Shown piece by piece: positions 16,679 through 25,904 of a stretch of DNA of 64,000 nt (the stretch's first letter is position 1; each line of letters begins with the position of its first letter). The translations under genes and the position numbers were made by a program. The DNA comes from Lachnospiraceae bacterium (GTDB taxonomy: Bacteria; Bacillota; Clostridia; Lachnospirales; Lachnospiraceae): contig CAJTGD010000014.1 of assembly GCA_910575475.1 (NCBI GenBank), positions 62,001 to 126,000 on the forward strand, written 5' to 3'. A model generated the notes under the pieces. It saw nothing but the letters and a program-made list of their open reading frames with translations. It was not told where the DNA came from and searched no databases.

Positions 16679-17368
16679 ATGATGAATACACAGTTGATCA
16701 TGGATTACTTATCGGCATTGAGCATGAATAACAACCGCGAATGGTATCACGCGAACAAGGACGGCTATAAAAAGGCCAATGCCGAATTTGAACATTTACT
16801 CCAGACATTGATTCTGGAGATCGGAAGGTTTGACAGCAGCATTTTACAGAATGATCCGAAGGACCTGACATTCAAGCTTGTCAGGGATACCCGTTTCAGC
16901 CATGACAAATCGCCTTATAACCCTGCGTTCCGCGCCCATATCTCCTCTAAGGGCAAGCTGCCGGTTCCGGTCGGGTATTATCTGATGATCAAGCCCGGCG
17001 ATCAGTCCTTTTTGGGCGGCGGCCTGTTTGCGGATATGTTTAAGGGCGCGACCGCGATGGTACGGGATTATATCGCGCAAAACGGCGGGGAATGGGAACG
17101 GGTGATCCATGAGCCGGATTTTGAAAAACATTTCACGGTAAGGGGAACAGCATTAAAGAGGGTTCCCGCAGGATATGAAAAGGAGCATCCCCAGGCGGAA
17201 TATTTAAAGTATAAGAGCTGGTATCTGGAATATCCGCTGAAAGACGAGGAATGGAAGGATGCGGAACGGCTTGTTGCAAAGGCGGCAGAGCTTTTCCGGA
17301 TCATGAAGCCTTTTAATGACTATTTGAACAAGGCGCTTGCCGGGTTCCAGATGCCGTCGAGACCTTGA
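16679..17368 (+). CDS. DUF2461 family protein
   Basis: 229 residues matching the DUF2461/TIGR02453 family: NNNREWYHANKDGYKKA near the start, then KLVRDTRFSHDKSPYNPAFRAHIS and the GGGLF segment. Its biochemical role is not established. Cytoplasmic. AAAGGAG precedes an ATGATG start; the first ATG is 8 bases from the site. Probably co-transcribed with the sigma factor. Confidence 0.85.
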   Translation: MMNTQLIMDYLSALSMNNNREWYHANKDGYKKANAEFEHLLQTLILEIGRFDSSILQNDPKDLTFKLVRDTRFSHDKSPYNPAFRAHISSKGKLPVPVGYYLMIKPGDQSFLGGGLFADMFKGATAMVRDYIAQNGGEWERVIHEPDFEKHFTVRGTALKRVPAGYEKEHPQAEYLKYKSWYLEYPLKDEEWKDAERLVAKAAELFRIMKPFNDYLNKALAGFQMPSRP

Positions 17369-17587
17369 AAGCGCGGGGCCGGAAAACCTTCGTATATGGG
17401 TTTCCGGCCTGTCCGCTTCTGAAAAGGAAATCATCTGTCTGTCTTTGTTCCAGCAAATCGGTCTGCTTCCATGTCCGTGCGTTAACCCCCTTCCTTAGCA
17501 GTAAAAAAAATGTGATATCGGTAATAAGACTTTTGCCGCCGATGAAACATGGTAATATGAAACCCAAAAAAGAAAGGGGGCATTTTT

Positions 17588-18001
17588 ATGCCAGGGAAAA
17601 ATTTTATCAGGATTCCCAGTATTTTAATGATAGCCGGAGGTGCGGTAAGCATTGTTGTTTATCTGGTCTTCGGCGTACTTTTGGCCTGCGGGACACTGAA
17701 AGAGGGAGAAAGTCTTGGATGGCTCGTCGTTGCGCTGGCGGCGGTCTATACGTTTTTTGCCCTGCTGCAGTTCATTGCGGCGGCAAAAGGAATCAAGGGA
17801 TGCGGCCGGAAAGAGGCCGCGGAGGATCTGAAAAAGTGGGGAGTCATACTTCTCATCGTCTCCATTATCGCGGGATTGTTCAACTGTTACGCTTCCGTAT
17901 CCCAAGGCGCTTCTGTTGTCTCCGACGTGGTCAGCGCCGTTTTCAGTCTGGTGCTGCCGGTATTGTATCTTTATGGCGCATCCTTGAATGAAAAAGCATA
18001 A
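17588..18001 (+). CDS. Small four-helix integral membrane protein
   Basis: 137 residues with four predicted membrane segments (about 8-33, 45-68, 84-103 and 108-130) and a short cytoplasmic loop rich in Lys, Gly and Glu. I do not recognise the family. GAAAGGGGG lies 8 bases before the ATG. The 219 bases between the DUF2461 gene and this start hold no other gene. Confidence 0.65.
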   Translation: MPGKNFIRIPSILMIAGGAVSIVVYLVFGVLLACGTLKEGESLGWLVVALAAVYTFFALLQFIAAAKGIKGCGRKEAAEDLKKWGVILLIVSIIAGLFNCYASVSQGASVVSDVVSAVFSLVLPVLYLYGASLNEKA

Positions 18002-18049
18002 AAGCGTCTATTTTTACCAAAAACAGCTTTTTTTTACTGTATACAACAC

Positions 18050-18078
18050 TTAACGGAACCGTGGTTCTGTGGTATAAT
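18050..18078 (+). promoter_or_regulatory. Promoter with internal palindrome ahead of the LytTR-GHKL pair
   Basis: TATAAT (18073-18078) with an extended TGG and a weak -35 (TTAACG, 18050-18055, spacer 17). The spacer holds the perfect inverted repeat GAACC-GT-GGTTC (18056-18067), a good candidate operator for the regulator encoded directly downstream. The regulatory role is inferred. Confidence 0.5.
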
Positions 18079-18123
18079 AGGAAATTGTGCCGACACACAG
18101 GAATGTTACTCAGGAGGACCGAC

Positions 18124-18855
18124 ATGACAACAGCACTGGTAGATGATTCCAGCAGCGACATCGAACGATTGCACAATGACCTGGCATGCTATTGCCGTGA
18201 ACACAGCATACATATGAATATCCATACATTTACGGAGGGAACCGCTCTTTTCCAGTCCATGCAGCAGACCGCCTATGACCTGGTTTTTCTGGACATCTAT
18301 ATGGGGTATACCACCGGGATCCAGATTGCGGACAGAATCCGCAAGCTGGACCCCAAGTGCCAGATCATCTTTACCACGGTCAGCGAAGAGCACGCTGTCA
18401 GCGCCTACCGGGTCCACGCCCTGGATTACCTGGTGAAGCCTTACCGCTATGCGGACCTGGCAGACGCGCTGGATCGTTTTGAACAGATCGCGGATAAATT
18501 TGCCCGCTATATTGAAATAAAAGAAGGACGCTATTATACGCGGATCCTGCTCTCCGATATCCTGTATACGGATTATTCCAACCATTATATCCAGATCCAT
18601 ACGGCAGACTGCGTCATACGTTCCTATATGTCCTTTGACGCATTTTTTCCCATGCTGTCCCCTTATTCGAATTTTCTGTGGTGCTACCGGAACTGCATGG
18701 TCAATCTGGACCATATCGAATCCTTCGGACAGAAAGAATTCCTGCTGAAAAACGGGGAACGCATTCCGATCGCGTCGGCCCGCAGACAGGAGGTCCTGCA
18801 GAAATATGCCGACTATGTATTTGACCACTATTCCAAGGGAGTTGTCCTGCCATGA
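18124..18855 (+). CDS. LytTR-type response regulator (AgrA-like)
   Basis: About 243 residues. The receiver domain has acids D7/D8 and phospho-acceptor D57 (LVFLDIYMG), and the switch Lys in YLVKPYRY. The C-terminal LytTR DNA-binding domain (about 140-240) reads from ILYTDYSNHYIQIHT to FLWCYRNCMVNLDHI. The ATG at 18124 has AGGAGG 7 bases ahead; the earlier in-frame start at 18061 lies on the promoter and was rejected. It overlaps the kinase gene by 4 bases (ATGA), so the two are translationally coupled. Confidence 0.9.
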   Translation: MTTALVDDSSSDIERLHNDLACYCREHSIHMNIHTFTEGTALFQSMQQTAYDLVFLDIYMGYTTGIQIADRIRKLDPKCQIIFTTVSEEHAVSAYRVHALDYLVKPYRYADLADALDRFEQIADKFARYIEIKEGRYYTRILLSDILYTDYSNHYIQIHTADCVIRSYMSFDAFFPMLSPYSNFLWCYRNCMVNLDHIESFGQKEFLLKNGERIPIASARRQEVLQKYADYVFDHYSKGVVLP

Positions 18856-20183
18856 CACTTGCATATATTATCAATGGCCTGCTTTTTGTCATGCCATGTA
18901 TCGTGCTGCTTCTTCTTGTATTCAAGGATCAGCTGAAAGCGCCCACGCTCCTTCGGATCTTCACAGGCAGCACCCTGTTTGTGATCTTTTCCTTATGGGG
19001 GACTTACATTTATTTCCTCTTCAAAACGCCCCTGCAGCATCTGCTGCTCTCTGTCCTGTCCATGTTTTCCGGCGTGCTGATCTTCAGCGGCGCATGCAGA
19101 TATAACTTCTGGCAGAGTCTTTTCATCATCGCGGTCATCAGATCCTGTTCTGAGATCATACGCTTTTTTTCTTACGAATCCTATTTTCTGCTCAGGGGAG
19201 AGCTTCCGGATGAGCCCACTTTAGAGGTTGCGTTTATTACGACGCTGCTCACTATCCTGACCTTTCCTGCCGTCCGGCTGTTTTTCCGGGATCTGATGCA
19301 GCCGGCCCTGGATTATACGGTATCCCTCTCGGCCTGGAAGTGGGTCTGGCTGATCCCGTTAAGCAACAGCGCGGTCTATACAGTGGCAGTCGCGCCGGAA
19401 TATTCCTTCCGCAGCACGCTTACGGAAAATGAATCCTTTCTGATCCCGCTTTTATGGGCGCTTTTGACCTTCTCCACGCATACCGTCTTATTGAAAATGA
19501 TGATCGATGTGAGCAAAAACGCGGTACTGCTGGAAAATCTTCATCTGTCGGAGGTCCGGATCGCAGCCCAGCAGAAGCAGATGGAGCTGCTGCAGAGCCA
19601 TATCCTGAAAACCGCACAGTTCCGGCACGACATGCGGCATCATCTTCTTGCGCTGGAAGGGTTTCTAAATACTCAAGATATGGAAGGACTCAAGACATAT
19701 ATCCGCCAGTCCGCCGCCCTCTTCCCGGTAGAATCGCCGAAGGTCTTCTGTGGCAGCGCTGCCGTCAATTCCCTGCTGTGTTATTACATGGAGCAGGCAG
19801 AAAAGGATCAGACGAATGTCTCCGCAAAGGTTTCCCTCCAGGAAACGCTTCCCATTCCGGATGCGGAGCTTTGTATGATCATCGGAAATCTTCTGGAAAA
19901 CGCGGTGGAAGCAGGCCGGCGCATGAAGTCCCGGGAGCGTTTTTTAGATATGAAGCTGCTGCAGACCTGCAGCTCCATTCTGACGATCCAGGTCTGCAAC
20001 AGCTATGAGGGAGAGATCCGGCAGATGAAGGACGGCTCCTTCCTTTCCTCAAAAAGAGAAGATCAGAAGGGCATCGGCCTTTCTTCTGTCCTGAGTATCG
20101 TAGAAAAATATAACGGCATTACAAGGATCGAGCATCAGAACCAGATTTTCAAGATATCAGTAATAATTTCGCAAAATCCGTAG
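18852..20183 (+). CDS. GHKL-type sensor histidine kinase (AgrC-like)
   Basis: 443 residues. Six or so N-terminal membrane helices (residues 1-220) form the sensor, followed by a dimerisation helix with FRHDMRHHLLALEG (phospho-acceptor His) and a GHKL ATPase with IIGNLLENAVEAG and GIGLSSVLSIVEKY. This is the AgrC/ComD type that usually senses peptides or envelope signals. No agrB or agrD peptide gene is adjacent. Coupled to the LytTR regulator upstream by a 4-base overlap. Confidence 0.88.
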   Translation: MTLAYIINGLLFVMPCIVLLLLVFKDQLKAPTLLRIFTGSTLFVIFSLWGTYIYFLFKTPLQHLLLSVLSMFSGVLIFSGACRYNFWQSLFIIAVIRSCSEIIRFFSYESYFLLRGELPDEPTLEVAFITTLLTILTFPAVRLFFRDLMQPALDYTVSLSAWKWVWLIPLSNSAVYTVAVAPEYSFRSTLTENESFLIPLLWALLTFSTHTVLLKMMIDVSKNAVLLENLHLSEVRIAAQQKQMELLQSHILKTAQFRHDMRHHLLALEGFLNTQDMEGLKTYIRQSAALFPVESPKVFCGSAAVNSLLCYYMEQAEKDQTNVSAKVSLQETLPIPDAELCMIIGNLLENAVEAGRRMKSRERFLDMKLLQTCSSILTIQVCNSYEGEIRQMKDGSFLSSKREDQKGIGLSSVLSIVEKYNGITRIEHQNQIFKISVIISQNP

Positions 20184-20248
20184 ACTTCCTTTTTTTCAAT
20201 CGTAATTATGCTAGTATAGGTGACATTGAAATACGCGACATTAAATAA

Positions 20249-20279
20249 CCCCTGTCCCTCTGTTCTATCCGGGCAGGGG
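20249..20279 (+). terminator. Hairpin after the GHKL kinase gene
   Basis: CCCCTGTCC pairs with GGGCAGGGG (one G-T pair) around a 13-base loop. It is followed by only a short T run, so it may be an attenuator or weak terminator between the two-component genes and the acyltransferase. Confidence 0.45.
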
Positions 20280-20306
20280 GCTCTTTGGGTACAGGATGGT
20301 AAACGA

Positions 20307-22229
20307 ATGAGAAGTGAAAAAAGGAACTACGCAAAAAAGGGGCAATACATCACCGGCATTGACGGACTGCGGGCGATCGCAGTGCTGATGGTACTTGCCT
20401 ATCACTTAAAGCTGCCCTTTGCAAAGGGAGGGCTGCTCGGTGTCACCATATTTTTTGTGATATCAGGATTTCTGATCACACGCATTTTAGTATCAGAGCT
20501 GGAAAGCACCCATACGGTCGATCTGAAAAAATTCTGGAGCAGGCGGATCCGAAGGCTGCTCCCGGCGGTCCTCACCATGACGTCGATCCTGATCCCCGTG
20601 AGCGCCGCATTCAACCGGGTTTTATTTACAAAAGCCTGTTCCGACCTGCTTTCCGCAGTTTTTTGCTACAATAACTGGCAGCAGATCTTTCGCAATGTTT
20701 CTTATTTTGAGAATGCGGGCATGCCGTCGCCGCTCACGCACTGCTGGTCTTTGTCCGTGGAAGCGCAGTTTTACCTGCTGTATCCGCTGCTGCTTATTTT
20801 TTTTGCAAAATTTCAGGACTGGAGGAGAATTTCCGCCTGCGCAACGCTTCTGATGGCGGTTCTTTCTATGGGAGCCATGTGGGTTCTCTTTGACCCCTCC
20901 AAGGACCCCAGCCGCGTATATTACGGCACGGATACGAGAGCATTTTCCCTGCTGTTCGGAGCGTTTTTGGTGTTCCTTATTCAGGACAGACCGGCAAAAC
21001 GGAGAAGAAAAGGGACGCGGGCTTCCTGGTTCCCGTGGGATACCGCAGGCGCGGCGACGCTTTTGGTGCTCTTCTATATGGCGGCGCGGGCAGACGGATC
21101 CGGCAGCTTCCTGTACCGGGGCGGTCAGGCAATCGCCTCTGCCTGCACGGTTCTGGTGATCCTCTCCCTTCTGGATACGGACGGGGTCTTAAGCCGGATC
21201 CTAAGCACCATGCCTTTAAAATGGATCAGCGACCGTTCCTATGGCATCTATCTCTGGCACTACCCGATCATCCTTCTGGTCAGCGGAGGCAAAAAAGCAG
21301 CCTGGTGGGTCCATGCTCTGGAAATCCTGCTGACATTCCTGATGTCCGCCCTGTCATACCGGCTGGTTGAGACACCGGTCCGCAGCGGGATCATTGAAAA
21401 AAGCATCTCGATCATCCGGAGCGAACCGGAAACAAGACGGGAACGCAGGCTGCAGATCCGGACACTGAAAAGAAGTATCCGGGCCGTGTCCGCAGCCCTT
21501 GTCCTGGCCGCGGGCGTGCTGCTCTGCGTCTTATTTGTCCCCCGTGAAAATGCATTGGACCATATCGAGGAATGGGAACAGCAGGAGAAAAAGGCGCAGG
21601 AGATCGCCCAGAGGAAAACACTGGAATTGAAAGAAACCGTAAGCCGGGATCCGGGGCAGGACGGCGTGCAGACCAGCGGGGAGGCAGCTCCCACGGATGA
21701 AGAAATCCTGAACAGCCTGAGCCTGCTGCTGATCGGGGACTCTGTCGCCATGGGTGCTACGGATGAATTTTATACGACCTTTCCGTGCGGGATCAGCGAC
21801 GTTGCCGTGGGAAGGCAGACGACGGAAAGTATCGGGATCTATGATGCTTATGTAAATGCGCACGGCTGGAATGGGGATTGCGTAGTCTTTGCCCTTGGCT
21901 CGAACGGCCTGCTTTATGATTCCCTGAGCACATTGCGCGAAATGCTCGGGCCGGACAGACCCCTTTTCGTGGTCACGGTCAGAGTCCCCTATGTCAGCTG
22001 GGAAGGCCCCAACAACCAGGAGGTCCGTGCATTTACGGAAGCTGCGGAAAACACCTATCTGATAGACTGGTACGGAATCAGCGAAGGGCACTGGGAATAC
22101 TTTGCCGGGGACGGGATCCACCTGACCCTGGAGGGATGCCGGGCCTATATCGATGGGATTAAGGAAGGAGTTTTAGAGGTGTATCGAACGAAAAGAGGAA
22201 ATGAACATGGGACATATCCACAGACATGA
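20307..22229 (+). CDS. OafA/YrhL-type membrane acyltransferase with C-terminal SGNH domain
   Basis: About 640 residues. The N-terminal acyltransferase-3 domain has ten to eleven membrane helices, starting GIDGLRAIAVLMVLAYH with the catalytic-type His, and includes SLSVEAQFYLLYPL. A cytosolic or wall-side linker (about 410-470) leads to an SGNH-like domain with block I GDSVAMG and block V GDGIHLT. Such fused proteins move an acyl (usually acetyl) group across the membrane onto peptidoglycan or surface polymers. The ATG at 20307 is preferred over the GTG at 20220, which precedes the hairpin; its ribosome site (AGGATGG) is modest. The 3' end overlaps the following gene by 29 bases. Confidence 0.85.
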   Translation: MRSEKRNYAKKGQYITGIDGLRAIAVLMVLAYHLKLPFAKGGLLGVTIFFVISGFLITRILVSELESTHTVDLKKFWSRRIRRLLPAVLTMTSILIPVSAAFNRVLFTKACSDLLSAVFCYNNWQQIFRNVSYFENAGMPSPLTHCWSLSVEAQFYLLYPLLLIFFAKFQDWRRISACATLLMAVLSMGAMWVLFDPSKDPSRVYYGTDTRAFSLLFGAFLVFLIQDRPAKRRRKGTRASWFPWDTAGAATLLVLFYMAARADGSGSFLYRGGQAIASACTVLVILSLLDTDGVLSRILSTMPLKWISDRSYGIYLWHYPIILLVSGGKKAAWWVHALEILLTFLMSALSYRLVETPVRSGIIEKSISIIRSEPETRRERRLQIRTLKRSIRAVSAALVLAAGVLLCVLFVPRENALDHIEEWEQQEKKAQEIAQRKTLELKETVSRDPGQDGVQTSGEAAPTDEEILNSLSLLLIGDSVAMGATDEFYTTFPCGISDVAVGRQTTESIGIYDAYVNAHGWNGDCVVFALGSNGLLYDSLSTLREMLGPDRPLFVVTVRVPYVSWEGPNNQEVRAFTEAAENTYLIDWYGISEGHWEYFAGDGIHLTLEGCRAYIDGIKEGVLEVYRTKRGNEHGTYPQT

Positions 22230-22810
22230 TCCAGGCAGTAAGCTGACCATTTTTTTGTGTCTGGCCATGCTGCTCTGTATTTCTCCCATGCCGGCGGCCG
22301 CGGCAGACGGAGACGGCGGACAAAAGCTCTCTGAAATTGCCACATTTGGGCATATCGGGCTTCACTATGCAGGTGAGAACAGACAGGCCGGGGCAGAAAT
22401 TCAGGACAACACCCTGATTGAAAAAGGGACGCAGCTGATGCTCTATTATACATACGATATTCCGGCAGATAAGATCGGGATCGTTCAGGCAGATACCAAG
22501 TATTATCTGGAAGTCTCTCCCCATCTGGTCCTATCCCATCTGGAAAACGGTTCATCGCTGACCATAGAGACCGGCAGCGGACGGGATCACCATGGACACC
22601 CCCTTTGAACTGCGGGAGAATCCTGCCGCGCATTCAAAAAGACAAGGCAGAGGCGATAGCGCCGGAAGCCCTGGTGTCCCGCAGACAGGGGATCCTGTAT
22701 CAGGGACCGCGGATAGTGCTTTTCTGTTTGGTATATTCATGGCGGCGGTGACGTTATATTTTGTCTGGATGTGGAGAAGGAACGGAAGAAAGATTCGGGG
22801 CAAAAAATAG
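22201..22810 (+). pseudogene. Broken cell-wall-anchored surface protein (LPXTG-type)
   Basis: Two pieces of one surface protein in different frames. 22201-22608 encodes a signal peptide (LTIFLCLAMLLCISPMPAAAA) and the start of an adhesin-like domain (KGTQLMLYYTYDIPADKI). 22592-22810 encodes a sorting tail: VPQTGD, then a hydrophobic helix and the basic end WRRNGRKIRGKK. Intact relatives carry hundreds of residues between these parts, so the centre appears deleted and the joint is out of frame near the CCCCC run at about 22598. The ribosome site AGAGGAA lies inside the acyltransferase gene. The VPQTGD motif would suit a sortase such as that at 12087. Confidence 0.65.
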
Positions 22811-22905
22811 AGGGGCTGTCGGGAAGTGCGGATTTTCAGTGAAATATCCTTGCGGACATGACTGCCTGACTGGTTGCTTCGCGGGAATCATATAGCAAAA
22901 TTTCA

Positions 22906-22938
22906 AAAGCCGCCGAAATTGGATCGGCGGCTTTTTTT
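22906..22938 (+). terminator. Rho-independent terminator
   Basis: AAAGCCGCCGA pairs perfectly with TCGGCGGCTTT and is followed by a run of T. It closes the acyltransferase/surface protein transcript. The stretch 22940-23135 holds no recognisable gene. Confidence 0.85.
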
Positions 22939-23135
22939 CGCTTTATAAGTTTTTACTCAGGAGCTGAAGCACCGGGCCGTTATGGACTGGTCTTACACTC
23001 CTTGATCAGCCCGAACTATTCCTGATCGGTACGTTAGATATGTTTCTATGCTGGCATGGCATTGCGTTCAAATACTTCTAATTCCCGCTTCGCAGCCCTG
23101 CGGTCAACGTCACCTGTTCTGATAAAAGTAGTTTC

Positions 23136-23914
23136 TCACAGACCAAGCCATCCCTTTACCGTTTCTACCGCATACCCTACACCTTGAGCAATTTTTTCAA
23201 CATCAACTCCAAGATTATAAAAGTTTTTGGCAGCTTCCTTTGCCTTTTTCAATTCGCCGTCCTGCTCGCCGATTTTCCGTTCTTCCATCCGAATTTCTCG
23301 TATTGCCTGACACACATCGACCACCTCTTCACTTTCACCATATTTTATTCCCGAATTTGTAATTGCTTCAATCACATCTGCCGCCCTACGCTCCACTTCT
23401 CGAAAACGATCTTCATTGGCCGCCAGCACCCTGCTTAAGTTCTCCCTGTCCTTTGAATATTTGATAAATAGCATGACCTCCCGCAGACTGGACTGGAATT
23501 TCATAATCTCCTCATCCGTCATCTGCGCCGGAGCGATCAACCTCACATGGTAATTGTCCATGCAGGCAAGCACATCCGGGTCTGAAACATCCATCATCTC
23601 AAACAGGCTTAATGGCCCATAGATTGTTCTTCACCGCCATAGCATAATGAATTTCAGTCTGGTTCTCCGCACCGTAAAGTACATATTCCATCTTTCCATC
23701 CGTCATACAGCTTCTGCACATCACGGAATTTCTGGACGGGAACCGTAGCGCCATCTGCACCATATGGCAGTGCAATTTTAGTGGGATCACACTCTATAAG
23801 CCGCTCCGGAAGGATCACCTGCCGACCGCCGTAAATAAAGTAATTGAAAATATCGGCAAACACGCCCGCATCTTTTACATAATCCTTTGTAACTGTATCA
23901 ACTTTCAACAGCAT
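23136..23914 (-). pseudogene. Rpn family recombination-promoting nuclease / putative transposase, internally deleted
   Basis: The N-terminus (23914 downward) reads VDTVTKDYVKDAGVFADIFN and PERLIECDPTKIALPYGADG, typical of clostridial Rpn/PDDEXK-type proteins. A frameshift near 23690 is needed to continue into EYVLYGAENQTEIHYAMAVKN. There the sequence jumps, out of frame, to GPLSLFEMMDVSD and the intact C-terminal 150 residues ending at 23136. The missing middle would hold most of the nuclease core. Family members are about 300 residues; here only the two ends survive. Confidence 0.7.
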
Positions 23915-24041
23915 TCACCGCCTTTCTGCATGATGTATAACAGATATTGATTAAATGAAATTCTTATATCTGCTACGATTTCATTATACTAAAGAAACTG
24001 CTTTTTTACAAGCGGGTCCAATCCATTCAGTCGCCTCACAT

Positions 24042-24182
24042 TCAAATACATTCCAGTGATTTCACTTTCCTCCGGTATTCCTCCATTTCCCCTTCATTTA
24101 CCGTATCCATGATATACTGCAGCTCATGGATCACGGAATGCGCCTCATAGCGCGGCCTCCATGTCCTCCCTGTAAAATGCAT
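24042..24182 (-). pseudogene. Collapsed radical-SAM paralogue (both ends fused)
   Basis: A 46-codon reading frame starting at the ATG at 24182. Its first 18 residues (MHFTGRTWRPRYEAHSVI) match the N-terminus of the neighbouring radical SAM gene, and its last 25 (IMDTVNEGEMEEYRRKVKSL) resemble that gene's C-terminus. The roughly 250 residues between, including the iron-sulfur cysteines, are gone. It lies just after the intact gene, so it is best read as a tandem duplicate reduced by an in-frame internal deletion. Confidence 0.65.
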
Positions 24183-24195
24183 GGCCGACACCTCC

Positions 24196-25095
24196 TTACA
24201 GATGATGGACACTCTCACGGTAACGCCGCAGCCTGTCCTCGCCCACATTTTCTATCACGTCATCCAGAAAATCCAGCAGCTTCTCCTGATCCTTCGGAAG
24301 CTCCACCTGCATCTGAAACGCATTGGACGCGCCGAGCGCGGCAAAAACCGTATGGATTTTCAGGTTTTCTGCCAGCGTCCTCACCTCCCTGTATTTCTCC
24401 GTCTCGCTTTCCTCCGTCCAGTTTCCGCGCCGGATCTCCTGATACAGTTCGGAATCCGGGTAGATTGTCAGCATATTGGCGCCGATCAGTGCGGGGTGGA
24501 GCTGGTTGCATACGGCGGCGGTCGCTTTCGCCCCTGCCTCCCCGCGGCCTGCCCCGGATATGCCTGTCAGGTAGAAAAAGCTGTAGCGGATTCCCGCCCG
24601 GTCCAGCCGTCCGCACTGCTCCAAGATGTCTGCCGCACGATAGCCCTTATCCATGAAGCGCAGAGCCTCATCGTCCGCCGTCTCGATTCCGATAGTCAGA
24701 CCGTCATAGCCTGCTTTGTGAAGGTTTGTGAGCTGTCCGTCCGTTTTTAAGGAAATGTCCGTGATCCTTGCAAAGCAGCCGATGGATTCCATTTCTGGAA
24801 GCTGTGCGCGGATCCGTTCCGCGATTTTCATCAGCCGGTCGTACTGCAGTACAAATGGATTTGCTCCTGTGAGAAATGTCCGGGATATCCTGCGCCCCGG
24901 AAGGCTGCGGTATAAATGCCGGGCCTCTTTTAAATCCGATTCTATGTCCTCTATGGGCGACATTTTGAAGGAAAACGGCAGGTCTGCATAGAGGGTGCAG
25001 AATTTGCATCTGTGGTGCGTGCAGCCTGCGGTGGCTTCTAAAAGTAACGAGGATGCCTCGTAAGGCGGCCTCCATATGGTTCCGGTGTAATGCAT
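24196..25095 (-). CDS. Radical SAM protein
   Basis: 299 residues. The iron-sulfur motif is C25-T-H-H-R-C30-K-F-C33 (CX4CX2C), followed by an SAM-binding TIM-barrel half with TGANPF and IGIETADDEALRFM. It fits the B12-independent/Elp3-like radical SAM group common in Clostridia (COG1032-like). The substrate is unknown. GGAGGAAC precedes the ATG. Transcribed divergently from the HxlR regulator, with a collapsed copy of itself downstream. Confidence 0.82.
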   Translation of the reverse strand: MHYTGTIWRPPYEASSLLLEATAGCTHHRCKFCTLYADLPFSFKMSPIEDIESDLKEARHLYRSLPGRRISRTFLTGANPFVLQYDRLMKIAERIRAQLPEMESIGCFARITDISLKTDGQLTNLHKAGYDGLTIGIETADDEALRFMDKGYRAADILEQCGRLDRAGIRYSFFYLTGISGAGRGEAGAKATAAVCNQLHPALIGANMLTIYPDSELYQEIRRGNWTEESETEKYREVRTLAENLKIHTVFAALGASNAFQMQVELPKDQEKLLDFLDDVIENVGEDRLRRYRESVHHL

Positions 25096-25196
25096 GATCA
25101 GTTCCTCCTTAGTTACAGGGCACGCCTGGCCAATGTGCGGCCTGTAATCCTCCTTGTGTGATCCCCTTTCAGGGCGAGATATAAAGTGCTATGTTT

Positions 25197-25242
25197 CTAG
25201 TACAGCGCTTAGTATATGAGTATTTGCGAACCGCTGTACTAA
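25197..25242. repeat. Short inverted repeat with TAGTACAGCG ends
   Basis: TAGTACAGCG and CGCTGTACTA flank a 24-base AT-rich centre, with CTAG at the left edge. The ends resemble those of the MITE at 37801-37967, so this may be a short relative. Alternatively it is an operator in the divergent radical SAM/HxlR intergenic region. Confidence 0.45.
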
Positions 25243-25496
25243 CTGCGGATATCCGTTTGCAGACGGCAGTTTTTCATCAGCCGTGAGTATAACTTAACGC
25301 GGAAAAATAATTTCATCAAGTACTGACTTTTTTTGACAGTAGTACGATAAAATACTGATACTGCATTTTTTGATACTATCTGTTTAAAATGATCGTATCT
25401 TGATTTTTTCCTGCTGCCGGAATATACTGATGGGAGGAAAAGCTTCCACCTGTGCGGTTGGATGCTCCTGAACATGGAAGAAAGAAGTGAACGTGA

Positions 25497-25862
25497 ATGG
25501 CTGAGAATAAATTTACGAAAAATGATGCAGTCGCCCGCTGTGTCCCCATGAGCAGGCTGCAGTCTGTGATCGGCGGAAAATGGAAGATCCTGATCCTCTG
25601 GTATATCGCCTTTTACAAGGTTCAGAGGTTCGGCGAGCTGACGCGCCGGCTTGACGGGATCACCCAGTCCACGCTGACGAAGCAGCTCCGTGAGCTGGAG
25701 GAGGATGGGTTTCTCCACCGGAAGATCTACAAGGAGATTCCGCCGAAGGTGGAGTATTCCCTGACGGAATTGGGGGAGAGCTTTATACCGGTGCTGGAGG
25801 CCATGATGGCGTGGAGCGAAGCCCGTCTCTGCCCGGATTATGAAAATCCGTATAAAAAATGA
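25497..25862 (+). CDS. HxlR-family transcriptional regulator
   Basis: 121 residues. A MarR-like winged helix with IGGKWKILILWYI near the N-terminus and GITQSTLTKQLRELEEDGFLHR as the recognition region, as in HxlR/YodB/HypR regulators, several of which sense electrophiles or redox stress through an N-terminal cysteine; a Cys is present in VARCVPMS. Upstream, 25315-25395 contains repeated TACTG/CAGTA half-sites and a TTGACA, consistent with autoregulation. The ribosome site is weak (GAAGAAAG). Confidence 0.85.
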   Translation: MAENKFTKNDAVARCVPMSRLQSVIGGKWKILILWYIAFYKVQRFGELTRRLDGITQSTLTKQLRELEEDGFLHRKIYKEIPPKVEYSLTELGESFIPVLEAMMAWSEARLCPDYENPYKK

Positions 25863-25904
25863 GAGGGGCGGGCCGGGAATTGCAGGATATTTCCAGACAA
25901 TTGC

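Noticed and set aside
24126..24750. Two overlapping plus-strand frames of 170-190 codons
   Set aside because: They are shadows of the intact radical SAM gene, with proline/arginine-rich low-complexity translations and no start signals.
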